Assembly (NCBI GenBank): GCA_044356305.1
Contig: JBIKWM010000002.1
Span: 62,001 to 126,000, forward strand
Length of the DNA: 64,000 nucleotides
Source of the DNA: JBIKWM01 sp044356305
Lineage (GTDB): Bacteria; Bacteroidota; Bacteroidia; UBA10329
Direction: 5' to 3'
Shown: piece by piece, positions 24,742-33,521 of the stretch
Position numbering within the stretch: the stretch's first letter is position 1
Layout of the letters: every line of letters begins with the position of its first letter
Made by a program: the position numbers and the translations under genes
Notes under the pieces: model-generated
Told to the model about the DNA's origin: nothing
Databases searched by the model: none
The model's input: the letters and a program-made list of their open reading frames with translations, nothing else

Positions 24742-26064
24742 TCAAGGGGCCGGGGTAACGGCCAAGCGAAGGCGCATGCGGCCCGCAGTGCCCATGGCAT
24801 CCAGCACATAGACCCCTGGCGGCAGGGCGCCCACATATACCACTGCCCCGTGCTCTGCATCGGCAGGTGGGCCACTGTGTACCACGCGGCCCGACACATC
24901 TGTGAGGACAGCGTTGGCCTTGGGGTTGAGCGAGACATTCACAACCACCGCACCTTCTGCCACATTGTAATGTGCCCGTGCGGCAGGCCCTGTGGAAGTC
25001 AGTTCGTCCAATCGTGTGCCAGAGCACATCACATCATTCAGTTTCTGCCATATCGTGTCGTTCATGGTGAAGGGCACATCGTCAGCGGTGGGGGCATTGC
25101 CCATCCGTACCACTACGAGGCCCTGGCTCGGTACCACATCGAGAAACTGTCCGTTCTTGCCCATGGCGGCATACATGTCGGCCGGGGCATTGGGAAACAG
25201 CATGCCGGGAATGACGAACTGGGAATATGGCACCATGAACGAGGCCTGACCATTGAGCCACCATAGGTAACCATAGCTCTGATTGATATTCTGCGATGGG
25301 GTGATCATCTGATTGAAATACACCTGGTCATCCATCACCTGCGTGCCGTTCCAATTGCCGTTGTTGAGCATCAGCAGCCCGAAACGCGCCATACTTCTGG
25401 GCTTGCTCACAAATACATTGTTGTAGCCTGACTGATAGAAAGCCCCGGCCATGCCTGTGGGTTGCAGCAGTTTCTGGTTGGTGTACTGGTTCAGGGTCTG
25501 GCCCGTTGCGGCCTCTATCACCCCATCGAGCAAGGTATAGGGGCCATTGTGGTAGGCCCAACGCGTGCCAGCAGGGGCCAAACATTCAAGACACGTTGGG
25601 AGGGTGCAGTACACATCGGCCACACCATCGTCAAGGCCGCTGGTCATGCTTAGCTGATGACGAATTGAGATCAGGTCTTCATCTGCCGGAGCGCAGCTGG
25701 TCCACCCGGTGCCGAGGTGATCAGAAGTGGCATCGGAGATGGCAAGGTGGCCTTCTTCCTGCGCCTTGCCCACCATGAAGGCAGTGACAGTCTTACCTGC
25801 CGATGCCCAGTACCAGAGGCTGTCCTGGGTGAATGTGCTGAAGTAATGCTCTATCACCATCCTGCCGTCCTTGAGCACCATGAACGCCTTGCTGTTTCGC
25901 TGCTCCAGATAGTCGAGCAGTGGCGGAATGGCCTCTGGGCACCACCCGAGCTCCTCAGGCGAGCGGGTCTCCCAGGTACTGCCGGTCAGGGGCGGGAAGT
26001 ACGGGTCTTGGGCCGAGGCACTGCCGCAAAGGATGGCAAAGCAGGAGAATAAGAGTCTACGCAT
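24742..26064 (-). CDS. Secreted serine hydrolase (class C beta-lactamase fold) with T9SS-like tail
   Basis: 440 residues with a signal peptide (about 1-18). The SxxK nucleophile motif is Ser88-Ala-Gly-Lys91 (WYWASAGK), and Tyr171-His-Asn is the YxN motif (AYHNGPYTLLDG). This is the penicillin-binding-protein/esterase fold used by DD-peptidases, esterases and lactamases. The last 85 or so residues (VVVNVSLNPKANAVLTDVSGRVVHSG...GALPPGVYVLDAM) form a beta-rich domain like type A T9SS sorting domains, so export to the cell surface is inferred. Substrate unknown. Confidence 0.85.
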   Translation of the reverse strand: MRRLLFSCFAILCGSASAQDPYFPPLTGSTWETRSPEELGWCPEAIPPLLDYLEQRNSKAFMVLKDGRMVIEHYFSTFTQDSLWYWASAGKTVTAFMVGKAQEEGHLAISDATSDHLGTGWTSCAPADEDLISIRHQLSMTSGLDDGVADVYCTLPTCLECLAPAGTRWAYHNGPYTLLDGVIEAATGQTLNQYTNQKLLQPTGMAGAFYQSGYNNVFVSKPRSMARFGLLMLNNGNWNGTQVMDDQVYFNQMITPSQNINQSYGYLWWLNGQASFMVPYSQFVIPGMLFPNAPADMYAAMGKNGQFLDVVPSQGLVVVRMGNAPTADDVPFTMNDTIWQKLNDVMCSGTRLDELTSTGPAARAHYNVAEGAVVVNVSLNPKANAVLTDVSGRVVHSGPPADAEHGAVVYVGALPPGVYVLDAMGTAGRMRLRLAVTPAP

Positions 26065-26127
26065 GGTGTTAAATTGGATTCCTTCTTTGAATGGATAGAA
26101 GGCTCCGTGGTTTAACGATTCCTACCC

Positions 26128-27006
26128 TCACAGTACATTCAGCACCTGCTCCTTGATCTTTTCCAGTTCGTCCTTCATCTCTACCACAATGCGCTGCATG
26201 TCGGCCTGATTTGATTTTGAGCCGAGGGTGTTGATCTCGCGGCCCATCTCCTGCCCTATGAAGCCCAGCTTGCGGCCTGCCTGCGGCTCATCCATGGTGT
26301 GCAGAAAGTGGGCGCAATGCGCTCTTAGACGTACTTTCTCTTCGGTCACATCCAGTTTTTCGAGGTAAAAGATGAGCTCCTGTTCAAATCTGTTGTGATC
26401 CACCTTGGCGCCTATCTCGGCCATGCGCTCTAATAGGCGTGCACGGGTGGTGGCCAACCTCGATTCCTCAAACGGTTCGGTCTGCGCCAGCAGTGCAAGA
26501 ATCCGATTCACGCGTCCGGTAAGTTCTGTGGCCAGGGCGGTACCCTCTCGAAGCCTGAAACGGTCAAAATCGGCCAATGCATCGACCATGACCTGGCGGA
26601 GGGCCGCCCACATCTCTTCAGGGGCATCCGTAAGCTCCTCGGCCACTGCCACATCAGGCAGTCGAAGCACTGTGCCCAGAATATCTGCATCGCTGATGCC
26701 TGCCTCATCGGCCAGGGCCTTCAACATCTTCGCATTGGCCATGAATGCCTCCCTGTCTATGTTCATGGCTCGGCTGGCCGGGCCGTGTTCCATGCGCAGG
26801 CTCATGTCCGATTTGCCGCGAACAATAGTCTCGGTGGCCATCTGGCGCAGATCGCCCTCGCGGTCTCGCACAGCCTGCGGCAACCTGAAGGACAGGTCGA
26901 GTGTTTTGCTGTTCACACTGCGCACCTCTGCGGTGACGGGCATGTCGTTATACTTGCCCACCGCCTTTCCGAACCCGGTCATTGACCTCAACTCACCCTT
27001 TGCCAT
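26128..27006 (-). CDS. yicC: YicC/YloC-type endoribonuclease family protein
   Basis: 292 residues from the ATG at 27006 (MAKGELRSMTGFGKAV). SMTGFG at the N-terminus, EVRSVNSKTLDLSFRLP, and the C-terminal domain FIGQEMGREINTLGSKSNQADMQRIVVEMKDELEKIKEQVLNVL are the signatures of the YicC family, whose members degrade RNA in E. coli. A TAATTTCG element on the minus strand (27013-27020) lies 6 bases before the ATG. It is divergent from rnhA, with only 30 bases between the two start codons. Confidence 0.92.
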   Translation of the reverse strand: MAKGELRSMTGFGKAVGKYNDMPVTAEVRSVNSKTLDLSFRLPQAVRDREGDLRQMATETIVRGKSDMSLRMEHGPASRAMNIDREAFMANAKMLKALADEAGISDADILGTVLRLPDVAVAEELTDAPEEMWAALRQVMVDALADFDRFRLREGTALATELTGRVNRILALLAQTEPFEESRLATTRARLLERMAEIGAKVDHNRFEQELIFYLEKLDVTEEKVRLRAHCAHFLHTMDEPQAGRKLGFIGQEMGREINTLGSKSNQADMQRIVVEMKDELEKIKEQVLNVL

Positions 27007-27012
27007 GGTTGG

Positions 27013-27020
27013 CGAAATTA
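27013..27020 (-). promoter_or_regulatory. -7 promoter element of yicC
   Basis: TAATTTCG on the minus strand, 6 bases before the yicC ATG. Confidence 0.5.
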
Positions 27021-27036
27021 ACCCCACGTTGCTGCC

Positions 27037-27519
27037 TTGATCATAGATGTTTACACGGATGGCAGCGCCCTGGGCAACCCGGGGCCGGGCGGATTGGGCA
27101 TTGTGCTGCTGAGCGGGCAGTACCGCAAGGAGATGGCTGCAGGGTTCAGGCTGACCACAAACAACCGCATGGAGCTGCTAGCCGTGATCATTGCCCTCGA
27201 GGCGCTGAAAGGCGAGGGCCATGAGGTGACGGTGTACTCCGATTCGCGTTACGTGGTCGATTCCATCTCGCTCAAATGGGTGTTCGGCTGGGCCAAAAAG
27301 GGATTCCAGGGCAAGAAGAACCCAGACCTGTGGAAGCGCTTCCTGGATATTTACCCCAGGCACAGACTGAAAATGGTTTGGGTGAAAGGCCATGCCGACA
27401 ACCCCGAGAACAACCGTTGCGACCAGATGGCCGTGGCCGCAGCGCACGATAAGGCCCGCCATAACATTGACAAGGGGTATGAAGAGGCCAGGGCCAGCGG
27501 CATGCTCGAATTGGACTGA
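27037..27519 (+). CDS. rnhA: Ribonuclease HI
   Basis: 160 residues. It cuts the RNA strand of RNA-DNA hybrids. The four acidic catalytic residues are in place: Asp8 (VYTDGS), Glu46 (NRMELLA), Asp69 (YSDSRYV) and Asp129 (NRCDQMA), plus His119 (KGHADN). Translation appears to begin at TTG 27037 (TTG ATC ATA GAT), because no ATG or GTG lies between the yicC start and the first conserved strand. Length is normal. Confidence 0.93.
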   Translation: MIIDVYTDGSALGNPGPGGLGIVLLSGQYRKEMAAGFRLTTNNRMELLAVIIALEALKGEGHEVTVYSDSRYVVDSISLKWVFGWAKKGFQGKKNPDLWKRFLDIYPRHRLKMVWVKGHADNPENNRCDQMAVAAAHDKARHNIDKGYEEARASGMLELD

Positions 27520-27535
27520 CCCCCAGCAAACAGGC

Positions 27536-27543
27536 TACATTTG
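27536..27543 (+). promoter_or_regulatory. -7 promoter element, near-leaderless gene
   Basis: TACATTTG, 4 bases before the ATG at 27548. A TTGG at 27511 lies about 22 bases upstream, close to the expected -33 spacing. Confidence 0.65.
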
Positions 27544-27547
27544 CCCG

Positions 27548-28171
27548 ATGAAGTATTCCATATTCTCCTTTGCCCTGATTCTGCTGTCACCCTACCTTGC
27601 ACATGCTCAGGACTATCTGCAAGAAATAGCCGAGAAGAGCTGCAAGTGCATTGAGGAACGAGTAGGGCCATCGGGAGTCGATAAGGCCGACATGGAGGCC
27701 CTGACCATGCAGATGGGACTTTGCATGATAGAAGTGGCCCAGCCACATGCCAAGAAACTGAAGAAGGACCACGGAATAGATTTCGCTCAGATAGACCGCG
27801 ATGGCGAAAAACTGGGCACCCTCATCGGCCTGCGCATGGCCACGGTGTGCCCGCAGACCCTGCTACGCATGACCCAGGCCAGCACAGAGGCCGAGGCGGA
27901 AGCGATAGAAATTGCCACCAAGTCGTTTGAAGGCACTGTCGTATCGGTGAGCGATGATCAGTTCGTTGTGTTCAATGTCGATGATGCCCAGGGCAAACGG
28001 TACCGTTTCCTGTGGCTCGACCATTTTCGCAGCGACCTGGGTGTTGAGGACAATTTTCGCAACCTGGTGGGCACCAAGGTGCATGTGAGCTATCAGGAGG
28101 TGGAGTTCTTTGAACCCAAGCTCCGTGAATACCGCACTTTCAATGTGGTGCGGGCCATGAACAGGTATTGA
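27548..28171 (+). CDS. Secreted hypothetical protein
   Basis: 207 residues with a clean signal peptide (MKYSIFSFALILLSPYLAHAQ). The helical N-terminal half contains four Cys (CKCIEERV, MGLCMIEVA, TVCPQTLL). The C-terminal half (about 130-207: FEGTVVSVSDDQFVVFNVDDAQGKRYRFLWLDHF...KVHVSYQEVEFFEPK) looks like a small beta-barrel. This two-part form recurs in Bacteroidota secreted proteins, but no function is known to me. The start is fixed by the signal peptide and by TACATTTG 4 bases upstream. Confidence 0.75.
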   Translation: MKYSIFSFALILLSPYLAHAQDYLQEIAEKSCKCIEERVGPSGVDKADMEALTMQMGLCMIEVAQPHAKKLKKDHGIDFAQIDRDGEKLGTLIGLRMATVCPQTLLRMTQASTEAEAEAIEIATKSFEGTVVSVSDDQFVVFNVDDAQGKRYRFLWLDHFRSDLGVEDNFRNLVGTKVHVSYQEVEFFEPKLREYRTFNVVRAMNRY

Positions 28172-28262
28172 CCCGACACGTACCCCTTTCGCGGTATTTT
28201 ATTCTTAAGGCATGATGTCTGCTGTTGCCTGAGCGGCCTGTTTCGCATTTCTTTGCGCCAAG

Positions 28263-28279
28263 TTTAGAATCTGTCTAAA
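28263..28279. promoter_or_regulatory. Dyad TTTAGA-N5-TCTAAA before the LuxR-type regulator
   Basis: A perfect 6-base inverted repeat ending 6 bases before the ATG at 28286. It could be an operator, possibly for autoregulation. Confidence 0.5.
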
Positions 28280-28285
28280 TAAGCA

Positions 28286-28921
28286 ATGGTCACCGTAGGC
28301 ATAGCTGATGCGCACTTCCTTGTGAGAGAAGGAATAAAGACGCTATTGGCACAACGGGGCGACATACGTCTGGTGGGCGAGGCACGCACATCTGCTGAGA
28401 TGCGGAACATGCTTCGCACCCAACGCCCTCAGGTCCTGATTTTCGATTATGACCAGGCCATGTCCATCAGTATGGAGGACCTGCTCACCGTGAATCAGTG
28501 CTCACCGGGCACTCAGGTGCTCATGATCACTGCCGAGACGACCGTTCAGCGCATGCGCAGGGTCATGGATTACGGGGTCTGCTCATTCCTGCTCAAGGAA
28601 TGCGAAGGGGACGAAGTGACCGATGCGGTGTATGCCACGGCCAGAGGCGAAAGATTCTTCTGTAACCGCGTGGTGGATGTATTGCTTCAACGGAGCTCTT
28701 CTGGCACAGCCGAGCAGAAGTGCCTTCCTGCGTCATTGTCGAGGCGCGAGATTGAGATAGTTGAGCGGATATGCCGGGGCCAGACGGCCAATGAAATTGC
28801 CAGTGGGCTATTCCTCAGTGTACACACAGTGAATACCCACCGCAAGAACATATTCCGAAAGGTGGGAGTCCGGTCTAATGCTGAGTTGGTATATCATGCC
28901 ATCTCCACCTCCATGGTCTGA
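28286..28921 (+). CDS. LuxR-family response regulator (NarL type)
   Basis: 211 residues. The receiver domain is about 1-120: phosphoacceptor Asp54 (IFDYD), Thr82 and Lys104 (FLLKE) are present. The acidic pair that normally reads DD is A7-D8-A9, so one metal-binding acid is missing. The C-terminal helix-turn-helix (about 147-208) with LSRREIEIVERICRGQTANEIASGLFLSVHTVNTHRKNIFRKVGV is a typical GerE/LuxR domain. No histidine kinase is nearby, so it is an orphan. Targets unknown. Confidence 0.9.
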   Translation: MVTVGIADAHFLVREGIKTLLAQRGDIRLVGEARTSAEMRNMLRTQRPQVLIFDYDQAMSISMEDLLTVNQCSPGTQVLMITAETTVQRMRRVMDYGVCSFLLKECEGDEVTDAVYATARGERFFCNRVVDVLLQRSSSGTAEQKCLPASLSRREIEIVERICRGQTANEIASGLFLSVHTVNTHRKNIFRKVGVRSNAELVYHAISTSMV

Positions 28922-29108
28922 CGGATCTGTGCTTCGCAGCATCTTTACGTCTGATCTGTGATTCTGGTCGGTCTCAGCGAATACTCCTAAAATTTTCATC
29001 ACGGAACCTCAGTTTCCGTTTAATAAGCGGCCGCGACCTCTACGACCGTTTCAGGGTCGCCATTCCCTTGACCGCCCCAAGACCTATCCGGTGTCAGGCC
29101 CCCTCCGA

Positions 29109-29116
29109 TACCTTTG
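29109..29116 (+). promoter_or_regulatory. -7 promoter element of the monooxygenase gene
   Basis: TACCTTTG, 6 bases before the ATG at 29123. Confidence 0.6.
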
Positions 29117-29122
29117 CCCACC

Positions 29123-30595
29123 ATGGCTATTGAAGAATCGGGCAATGAGCGTCATCTGGTCACCATCGTTGGTGCGGGTTTCGGGGGGCTGTGCATGGCC
29201 ATCAGGCTCAGGCAGAGTGGCATCACGGATTTCGTGATACTGGAAAAAGCTGAGGAGGTGGGTGGCACCTGGTACGTGAACCACTACCCTGGGGCCGCCT
29301 GCGACATCCCTTCGCACCTGTACAGCTACTCTTTTGAGCCGTGGCCCGACTGGTCGCGCACATTTGCCAGTCAGGGCGAGATCCAGCGCTACATCCTGCA
29401 CTGCGTTGACAGGTACGGCCTTCGGCCACATATCCGATTCAATACGCCTGCCACTGACTGCCGCTTCAATTCTGAAAAAGGCGAATGGACCACTGTGGCT
29501 GCCGATGGCAGAGTGTTCTCCTCGCGGTTCGCTGTGCTGGGCACAGGCGGCCTGAGTATTCCGGCCTATCCGGAAATCAAGGGCATTGCAGATTTTACCG
29601 GGCCGAGGTTCCACAGTGCCGAATGGGATCATTCCATCAGCCTCGAAGGGAAAAATGTGGCGGTGATAGGCACGGGTGCCAGCGCCATTCAGTTTGTGCC
29701 ACAGATAGCCAAAGTGGCTGGCAGTCTGAGCCTGTACCAGCGCACTGCCCCGTGGGTGCTGCCAAGGCCCGATAGGGCATACTCATCAACTGAGAAATGG
29801 CTGTTCCGCCATTTTACATTCACTGCCAGGTTGCACAGGCAGGCCATCTATTGGCGGCACGAGGCGCAAGGGCTGGGCTTTGTTTTCAGGCCCGCCCTTT
29901 TGCGCGTGGCTGAGCGAATGGGGCTGCGCAACATAAGGAAGGGAATTAAAGACGAGGCACTGCGCAAAAAGGCGCAGCCGGGTTTCCATATCGGGTGCAA
30001 ACGCATTCTCATGGCCAACGACTACTACCCTACATTGGCAAGGCCCAACGTGGAAGTTATAACCGATGCCATCAGCCATGTCACAGAAAAAGGGGTGGTT
30101 GATGCCACCGGACGCCTTCGTGCGGCCGATGTGATCATCTACGGCACCGGATTCCGGATTGCCGATTATCTATGGCCGCTGAAGGTGTACGGCACGGCCG
30201 GCACCGACCTGCGCGATTACTGGGCCGACAGACCACAGGCCTACCTCGGCATAAGCGTGCACGGATACCCCAACATGTTCCTGATCGTAGGCCCCAATAC
30301 CGGCCTTGGCCACAACAGCATGATCGTGATGATAGAGGCCCAGGTGGAGCACATTTTGGCCACCATGCAGGCCATGGCAAAACGAAACCGTAGCGTGGTA
30401 GAGGTGAAGGCCGATGTACAGCAGGCCTACACAGTGGAGATGCAGGAGAAACTGGCCGGTACCGTCTGGTTGACAGGCTGCCGGAGCTGGTACCTGAGCC
30501 CCGATGGTTCCAATTACACCCTTTGGCCGCGCCTGTGCCATGCATACCGCCAACGCACTGCTGGATTCCATACATGGGCATATGAGATGAGGTGA
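29123..30595 (+). CDS. Baeyer-Villiger-type flavin monooxygenase
   Basis: 490 residues. FAD-binding VGAGFGGL (about 16-23), then the fingerprint FTGPRFHSAEWD (158-169; FxGxxxHxxxW), then NADPH-binding VIGTGASAIQ (about 181-190), and a second flavin-side motif DVIIYGTGF. This order defines Class B flavin monooxygenases acting on ketones. Related families oxidise amines or steroids, so the substrate is open. The ATG at 29123 was chosen over an in-frame TTG at 29114 that overlaps the promoter element. It forms a single-gene unit. Confidence 0.88.
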   Translation: MAIEESGNERHLVTIVGAGFGGLCMAIRLRQSGITDFVILEKAEEVGGTWYVNHYPGAACDIPSHLYSYSFEPWPDWSRTFASQGEIQRYILHCVDRYGLRPHIRFNTPATDCRFNSEKGEWTTVAADGRVFSSRFAVLGTGGLSIPAYPEIKGIADFTGPRFHSAEWDHSISLEGKNVAVIGTGASAIQFVPQIAKVAGSLSLYQRTAPWVLPRPDRAYSSTEKWLFRHFTFTARLHRQAIYWRHEAQGLGFVFRPALLRVAERMGLRNIRKGIKDEALRKKAQPGFHIGCKRILMANDYYPTLARPNVEVITDAISHVTEKGVVDATGRLRAADVIIYGTGFRIADYLWPLKVYGTAGTDLRDYWADRPQAYLGISVHGYPNMFLIVGPNTGLGHNSMIVMIEAQVEHILATMQAMAKRNRSVVEVKADVQQAYTVEMQEKLAGTVWLTGCRSWYLSPDGSNYTLWPRLCHAYRQRTAGFHTWAYEMR

Positions 30596-30726
30596 GGATC
30601 CCTCTGTCAAGTCAAATTGGACCACGGGTTCACATCCCGCCACATCGGCATACGTACGGTGATCCATCCACTGTTGATTTGCCTATCCGATCCATTTTCC
30701 ACTTTCAATACCCGTATCATCCATTC

Positions 30727-30734
30727 TACCTTCG
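30727..30734 (+). promoter_or_regulatory. -7 promoter element of the coiled-coil gene
   Basis: TACCTTCG, 4 bases before the ATG at 30739. It supports that start over a GTG at 30592. Confidence 0.5.
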
Positions 30735-30738
30735 CCTC

Positions 30739-31140
30739 ATGCACGAGGCAGACCAGAAAAAGCAGGCTCAGCAATGGCACCAACAGGTGAGAGGCTGGCA
30801 GAGCGAGCTGGCTACCTGGCATACCGACCTGCTATTTCTGCAACGTATGGCCGACATCTATGGCCTCAAGCTGCATCTGCCCGCTGAGCGTGCCCGTTTG
30901 GGCGACCTGAACACCCGCGTGCGGCAATTCCTGGATCTGGTGACGGCATTGGGCCATGATGGCCTGCGAAGCCACGAAGAGCAGGTGCGCAAGGCGGCTG
31001 AGGACCGCCTGCTGCTGCGCGACCGCGAGCTGCCCTATCGCCACAGCGAGCACACCGCCCGCATGGACGACCTGCGACTGAATTACCGCGCCCTGCGCGA
31101 TGCATTGTTTGCCACCGTTGAGCACCTACGTCAGTTATGA
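30739..31140 (+). CDS. Hypothetical helical (coiled-coil) cytoplasmic protein
   Basis: 133 residues, almost entirely charged helix (QKKQAQQWHQQVRGWQSELATW, RDRELPYRHSEHTARMDDLRLNYRALRDALF), with no signal peptide or membrane segment. No family is recognised. The open frame begins earlier at a GTG, but that part is proline- and histidine-rich and unlike the rest. The stop overlaps the next ATG (ATGA), so it is translated together with the secreted protein that follows. Confidence 0.6.
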   Translation: MHEADQKKQAQQWHQQVRGWQSELATWHTDLLFLQRMADIYGLKLHLPAERARLGDLNTRVRQFLDLVTALGHDGLRSHEEQVRKAAEDRLLLRDRELPYRHSEHTARMDDLRLNYRALRDALFATVEHLRQL

Positions 31141-31571
31141 GGCCGCTGCACACATACTTGCTGCTAGTCGTCCTGTTATTGCCCGCTTTTGCATCGGCAC
31201 AGGGCAAGCCACCGCGCGACAAGCTGCTGGCCAGCAAGGTTTTCATCGTCACCCTCGACCCGCAGGATAAGAAGAACAAGGAACCGAACATTGAGAAGGA
31301 CGAACTGGCCTTCCGCAGCGGTAAGATGGGATCGCGGCACATGCAGCAGAAGGAGGGCTTTCAGCCAGGGGAATACGTGGTACACGACCCACAGGACATG
31401 GACGGTGATTACATCCTACCCTTTGAAGGGATAAACAAGAATGCCGATGGCATGTCGCTCAAATGGGAAGGCACTGCGTTCGGTAGCACCATCAAGGGCA
31501 AGTGCATCATTTCGAAAAACGGCAAACCCAAGATGGAATACCGTTTTGAAGGGGGCCTGAAGAAGAAGTGA
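31137..31571 (+). CDS. Secreted hypothetical protein
   Basis: 144 residues with a signal peptide (MRPLHTYLLLVVLLLPAFASAQ). The mature part has a beta-strand-like pattern, with FRSGKMGSRHMQQKEGF, YILPFEGINKNADGMSLKWEGTAFGSTIKGKCIIS and GKPKMEYRFEGGLKKK. The GTAFGSTIKGKCII / Y-F-G ending resembles small secreted proteins that respond to added solutes, but I do not recognise the family with confidence. The start overlaps the preceding stop. Confidence 0.7.
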   Translation: MRPLHTYLLLVVLLLPAFASAQGKPPRDKLLASKVFIVTLDPQDKKNKEPNIEKDELAFRSGKMGSRHMQQKEGFQPGEYVVHDPQDMDGDYILPFEGINKNADGMSLKWEGTAFGSTIKGKCIISKNGKPKMEYRFEGGLKKK

Positions 31572-31588
31572 AGCCCATCTGGCGCGGC

Positions 31589-31596
31589 TACCTTTG
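31589..31596 (+). promoter_or_regulatory. -7 promoter element of serS
   Basis: TACCTTTG, 20 bases before the serS ATG. Confidence 0.6.
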
Positions 31597-31616
31597 CGCC
31601 CCATTTCTGAGACACC

Positions 31617-32888
31617 ATGTTACAGCCTGCCTTCCTGCGCGATAATTATGATGAATCGGTGGCCCGCCTCGGGAAGCGCGGCCTCGATGCCAAGGCATTG
31701 ATTGACGAGGCCCTTGCGCTTGACGACCGCAGACGCGCCACGCAGACCCGCCTCGATGCGGTACTGGCCGAATCGAACAGCATTGCCAACGAGATAGGCG
31801 CACTGTTCAAACAGGGAAAAACTGCCGAGGCCAATGCTGCCAAGGCCCGCGCCAATGCGCTCAAAGAGGACAGCGCGCGCCTGCAGGATGAGTTGAACGT
31901 GGCCGAAGACGCCCTGCGCACCCACCTTTACCGCATCCCGAATCTGCCCGATGCCATAGTGCCCGAGGGCCGAAGTGCCGAGGAGAACCTGACGGTACAT
32001 AGCCATGGAGCCATGCCCAACCTCCACCTAGGGGCGGTGCCCCATTGGGAACTGGCCGAGCGATACAGCCTTATCAATTTCCCATTGGGAGTGAAGGTGA
32101 CCGGGAGCGGTTTCCCTGTTTACACCGGACGCGGGGCGCGGCTGCAACGTGCACTCATCAATTTCTTTCTCGATGAGGCCCGCAATGCAGGCTACACCGA
32201 GTATATCCCGCCATTTGTGGTGAATGAGGCGAGCGGCTACGGAACCGGCCAGCTGCCCGACAAAGAGGGGCAGATGTACCACTGCACGGTTGACGACCTC
32301 TATCTGGTACCCACGGCCGAGGTGCCCCTGACCAACTTTTTCCGCGATGTGATACTCGATGCAGACAAGTTGCCGGTGCGCCTCACGGCATACACCCCTT
32401 GTTTCCGCAGAGAAGCGGGGTCGTATGGAAAGGATGTCAAGGGGCTGAACCGCCTTCACCAGTTCGACAAGGTGGAGATTGTGCAGATAGCTGACCCAGA
32501 AACAAGCTATGCCCTGTTGGATGGCATGGTGGCTCACGTGCGCGGCCTGCTTGAGAAACTGGGCCTGACGTACCGGGTGCTGCGTCTGTGCGGTGGCGAC
32601 ATGGGTTTCACATCGGCCCTCACTTACGATCTGGAGGTGTACAGCGGGGCCCAGCAGCGCTGGCTGGAGGTGAGTTCTGTTTCGAACTTCGAGACCTTTC
32701 AGGCCAACCGCCTCAAGTGCCGTTTCCGTAAGGCCGGTGGCAAGCCGCAACTGGCCCACACGCTCAACGGCAGTGCCCTGGCCCTTCCACGTATAGTGGC
32801 CGCACTGCTCGAGAACTACCAGACCCCGGACGGAATCGTGATACCTGAGGTGCTGCACCCGTACTGTGGGTTCAACATCATCGATTGA
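31617..32888 (+). CDS. serS: Seryl-tRNA synthetase
   Basis: 423 residues. It charges tRNA-Ser with serine. The N-terminal long antiparallel coiled coil (about 30-100: DDRRRATQTRLDAVLAESN... and DSARLQDELNVAEDAL) binds the tRNA. The class II core contains motif 2 (FRREAGSYGKDVKGLNRLHQF) and motif 3 (NGSALALPRIVAALLENYQ). The TAEVPLT segment contacts serine. Full length with no anomalies. Confidence 0.96.
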   Translation: MLQPAFLRDNYDESVARLGKRGLDAKALIDEALALDDRRRATQTRLDAVLAESNSIANEIGALFKQGKTAEANAAKARANALKEDSARLQDELNVAEDALRTHLYRIPNLPDAIVPEGRSAEENLTVHSHGAMPNLHLGAVPHWELAERYSLINFPLGVKVTGSGFPVYTGRGARLQRALINFFLDEARNAGYTEYIPPFVVNEASGYGTGQLPDKEGQMYHCTVDDLYLVPTAEVPLTNFFRDVILDADKLPVRLTAYTPCFRREAGSYGKDVKGLNRLHQFDKVEIVQIADPETSYALLDGMVAHVRGLLEKLGLTYRVLRLCGGDMGFTSALTYDLEVYSGAQQRWLEVSSVSNFETFQANRLKCRFRKAGGKPQLAHTLNGSALALPRIVAALLENYQTPDGIVIPEVLHPYCGFNIID

Positions 32889-32904
32889 TGTGATGGGGCA
32901 AGCA

Positions 32905-32960
32905 TCAACTCCGCTCAGCATGACTCAGGTGACACATTCTGTCACCTGTGAAGGAGTTGA
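32905..32960. other. Nested inverted repeats after serS
   Basis: The inner 9-base arms are CAGGTGACA (32926-32934) and TGTCACCTG (32940-32948), with a 5-base loop. The outer 8-base arms are TCAACTCC (32905-32912) and GGAGTTGA (32953-32960). There is no T-run. It could be a terminator stem for serS or a structured leader of the lipoprotein gene. Confidence 0.6.
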
Positions 32961-33002
32961 AGGGTGTCAGTCCGTGGCCCCGATTCATTACTGATCAGGC
33001 TT

Positions 33003-33521
33003 ATGTTTCGCCCCGCACTGGTCGTCATCACTCTGCTCATTGCATCGTGCCAAGGTGAGAAGGCGAAGCAGACCACCGATGCGCTACTGAGCCTTGAGGC
33101 TGTGGTGCACGCCACCGACTCGGTCAATGCGCTGGCCGATGCGGATCAGGTGGAACTGCGCACTGCCGAAGTGGACCGACTTGTGGCTCTTGCCGTCCAG
33201 GCGGGCGACACCCTAACAGAAAAGGATGCACGGGTACTTCACCGTTGGGCGTGCCTGGCCCCACAGTTGCGCGCATCGCTGGTGCGCAAGGCGCGGATTG
33301 CCGAAGAGTGCGCACGCACCCGCTCACAGCTCAACTCACTTAGGGCCGACCTTCACAGTGGCACGATGCCTGTTGACAGTGTGCAGCGCCATATCGACAC
33401 CGAATTCCAATATGTGCAGTCGCTCAACGAGGCCATGAACGACAACCGCACGGCCATCGACACCTGCATGGCCCTATTCGATGAACTGTTGCCACAGGTG
33501 CGCGTTATACTTGACGAATGA
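33003..33521 (+). CDS. Small lipoprotein, helical
   Basis: 172 residues from the ATG at 33003 (MFRPALVVITLLIASCQG). LIASC is a lipobox, so the mature protein would be anchored by Cys16. The longer GTG frame adds nothing recognisable. The rest is helical and charged (EVDRLVALAVQAGDTL, RKARIAEECARTRSQLNSLRADLHSG, TEFQYVQSLNEAMNDNRTAID). The stop overlaps the ATG of the TPR gene (ATGA), so the two are likely partners. Family not recognised. Confidence 0.7.
   Translation: MFRPALVVITLLIASCQGEKAKQTTDALLSLEAVVHATDSVNALADADQVELRTAEVDRLVALAVQAGDTLTEKDARVLHRWACLAPQLRASLVRKARIAEECARTRSQLNSLRADLHSGTMPVDSVQRHIDTEFQYVQSLNEAMNDNRTAIDTCMALFDELLPQVRVILDE

Noticed and set aside
23352..24938. Extended purB start 240 bases upstream
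   Set aside because: The extension is a frame shadow of the serine hydrolase 3' end, and the family's normal N-terminus begins at 24698.
32028..32921. 297-residue minus-strand frame opposite serS
   Set aside because: Antisense to an unmistakable seryl-tRNA synthetase.
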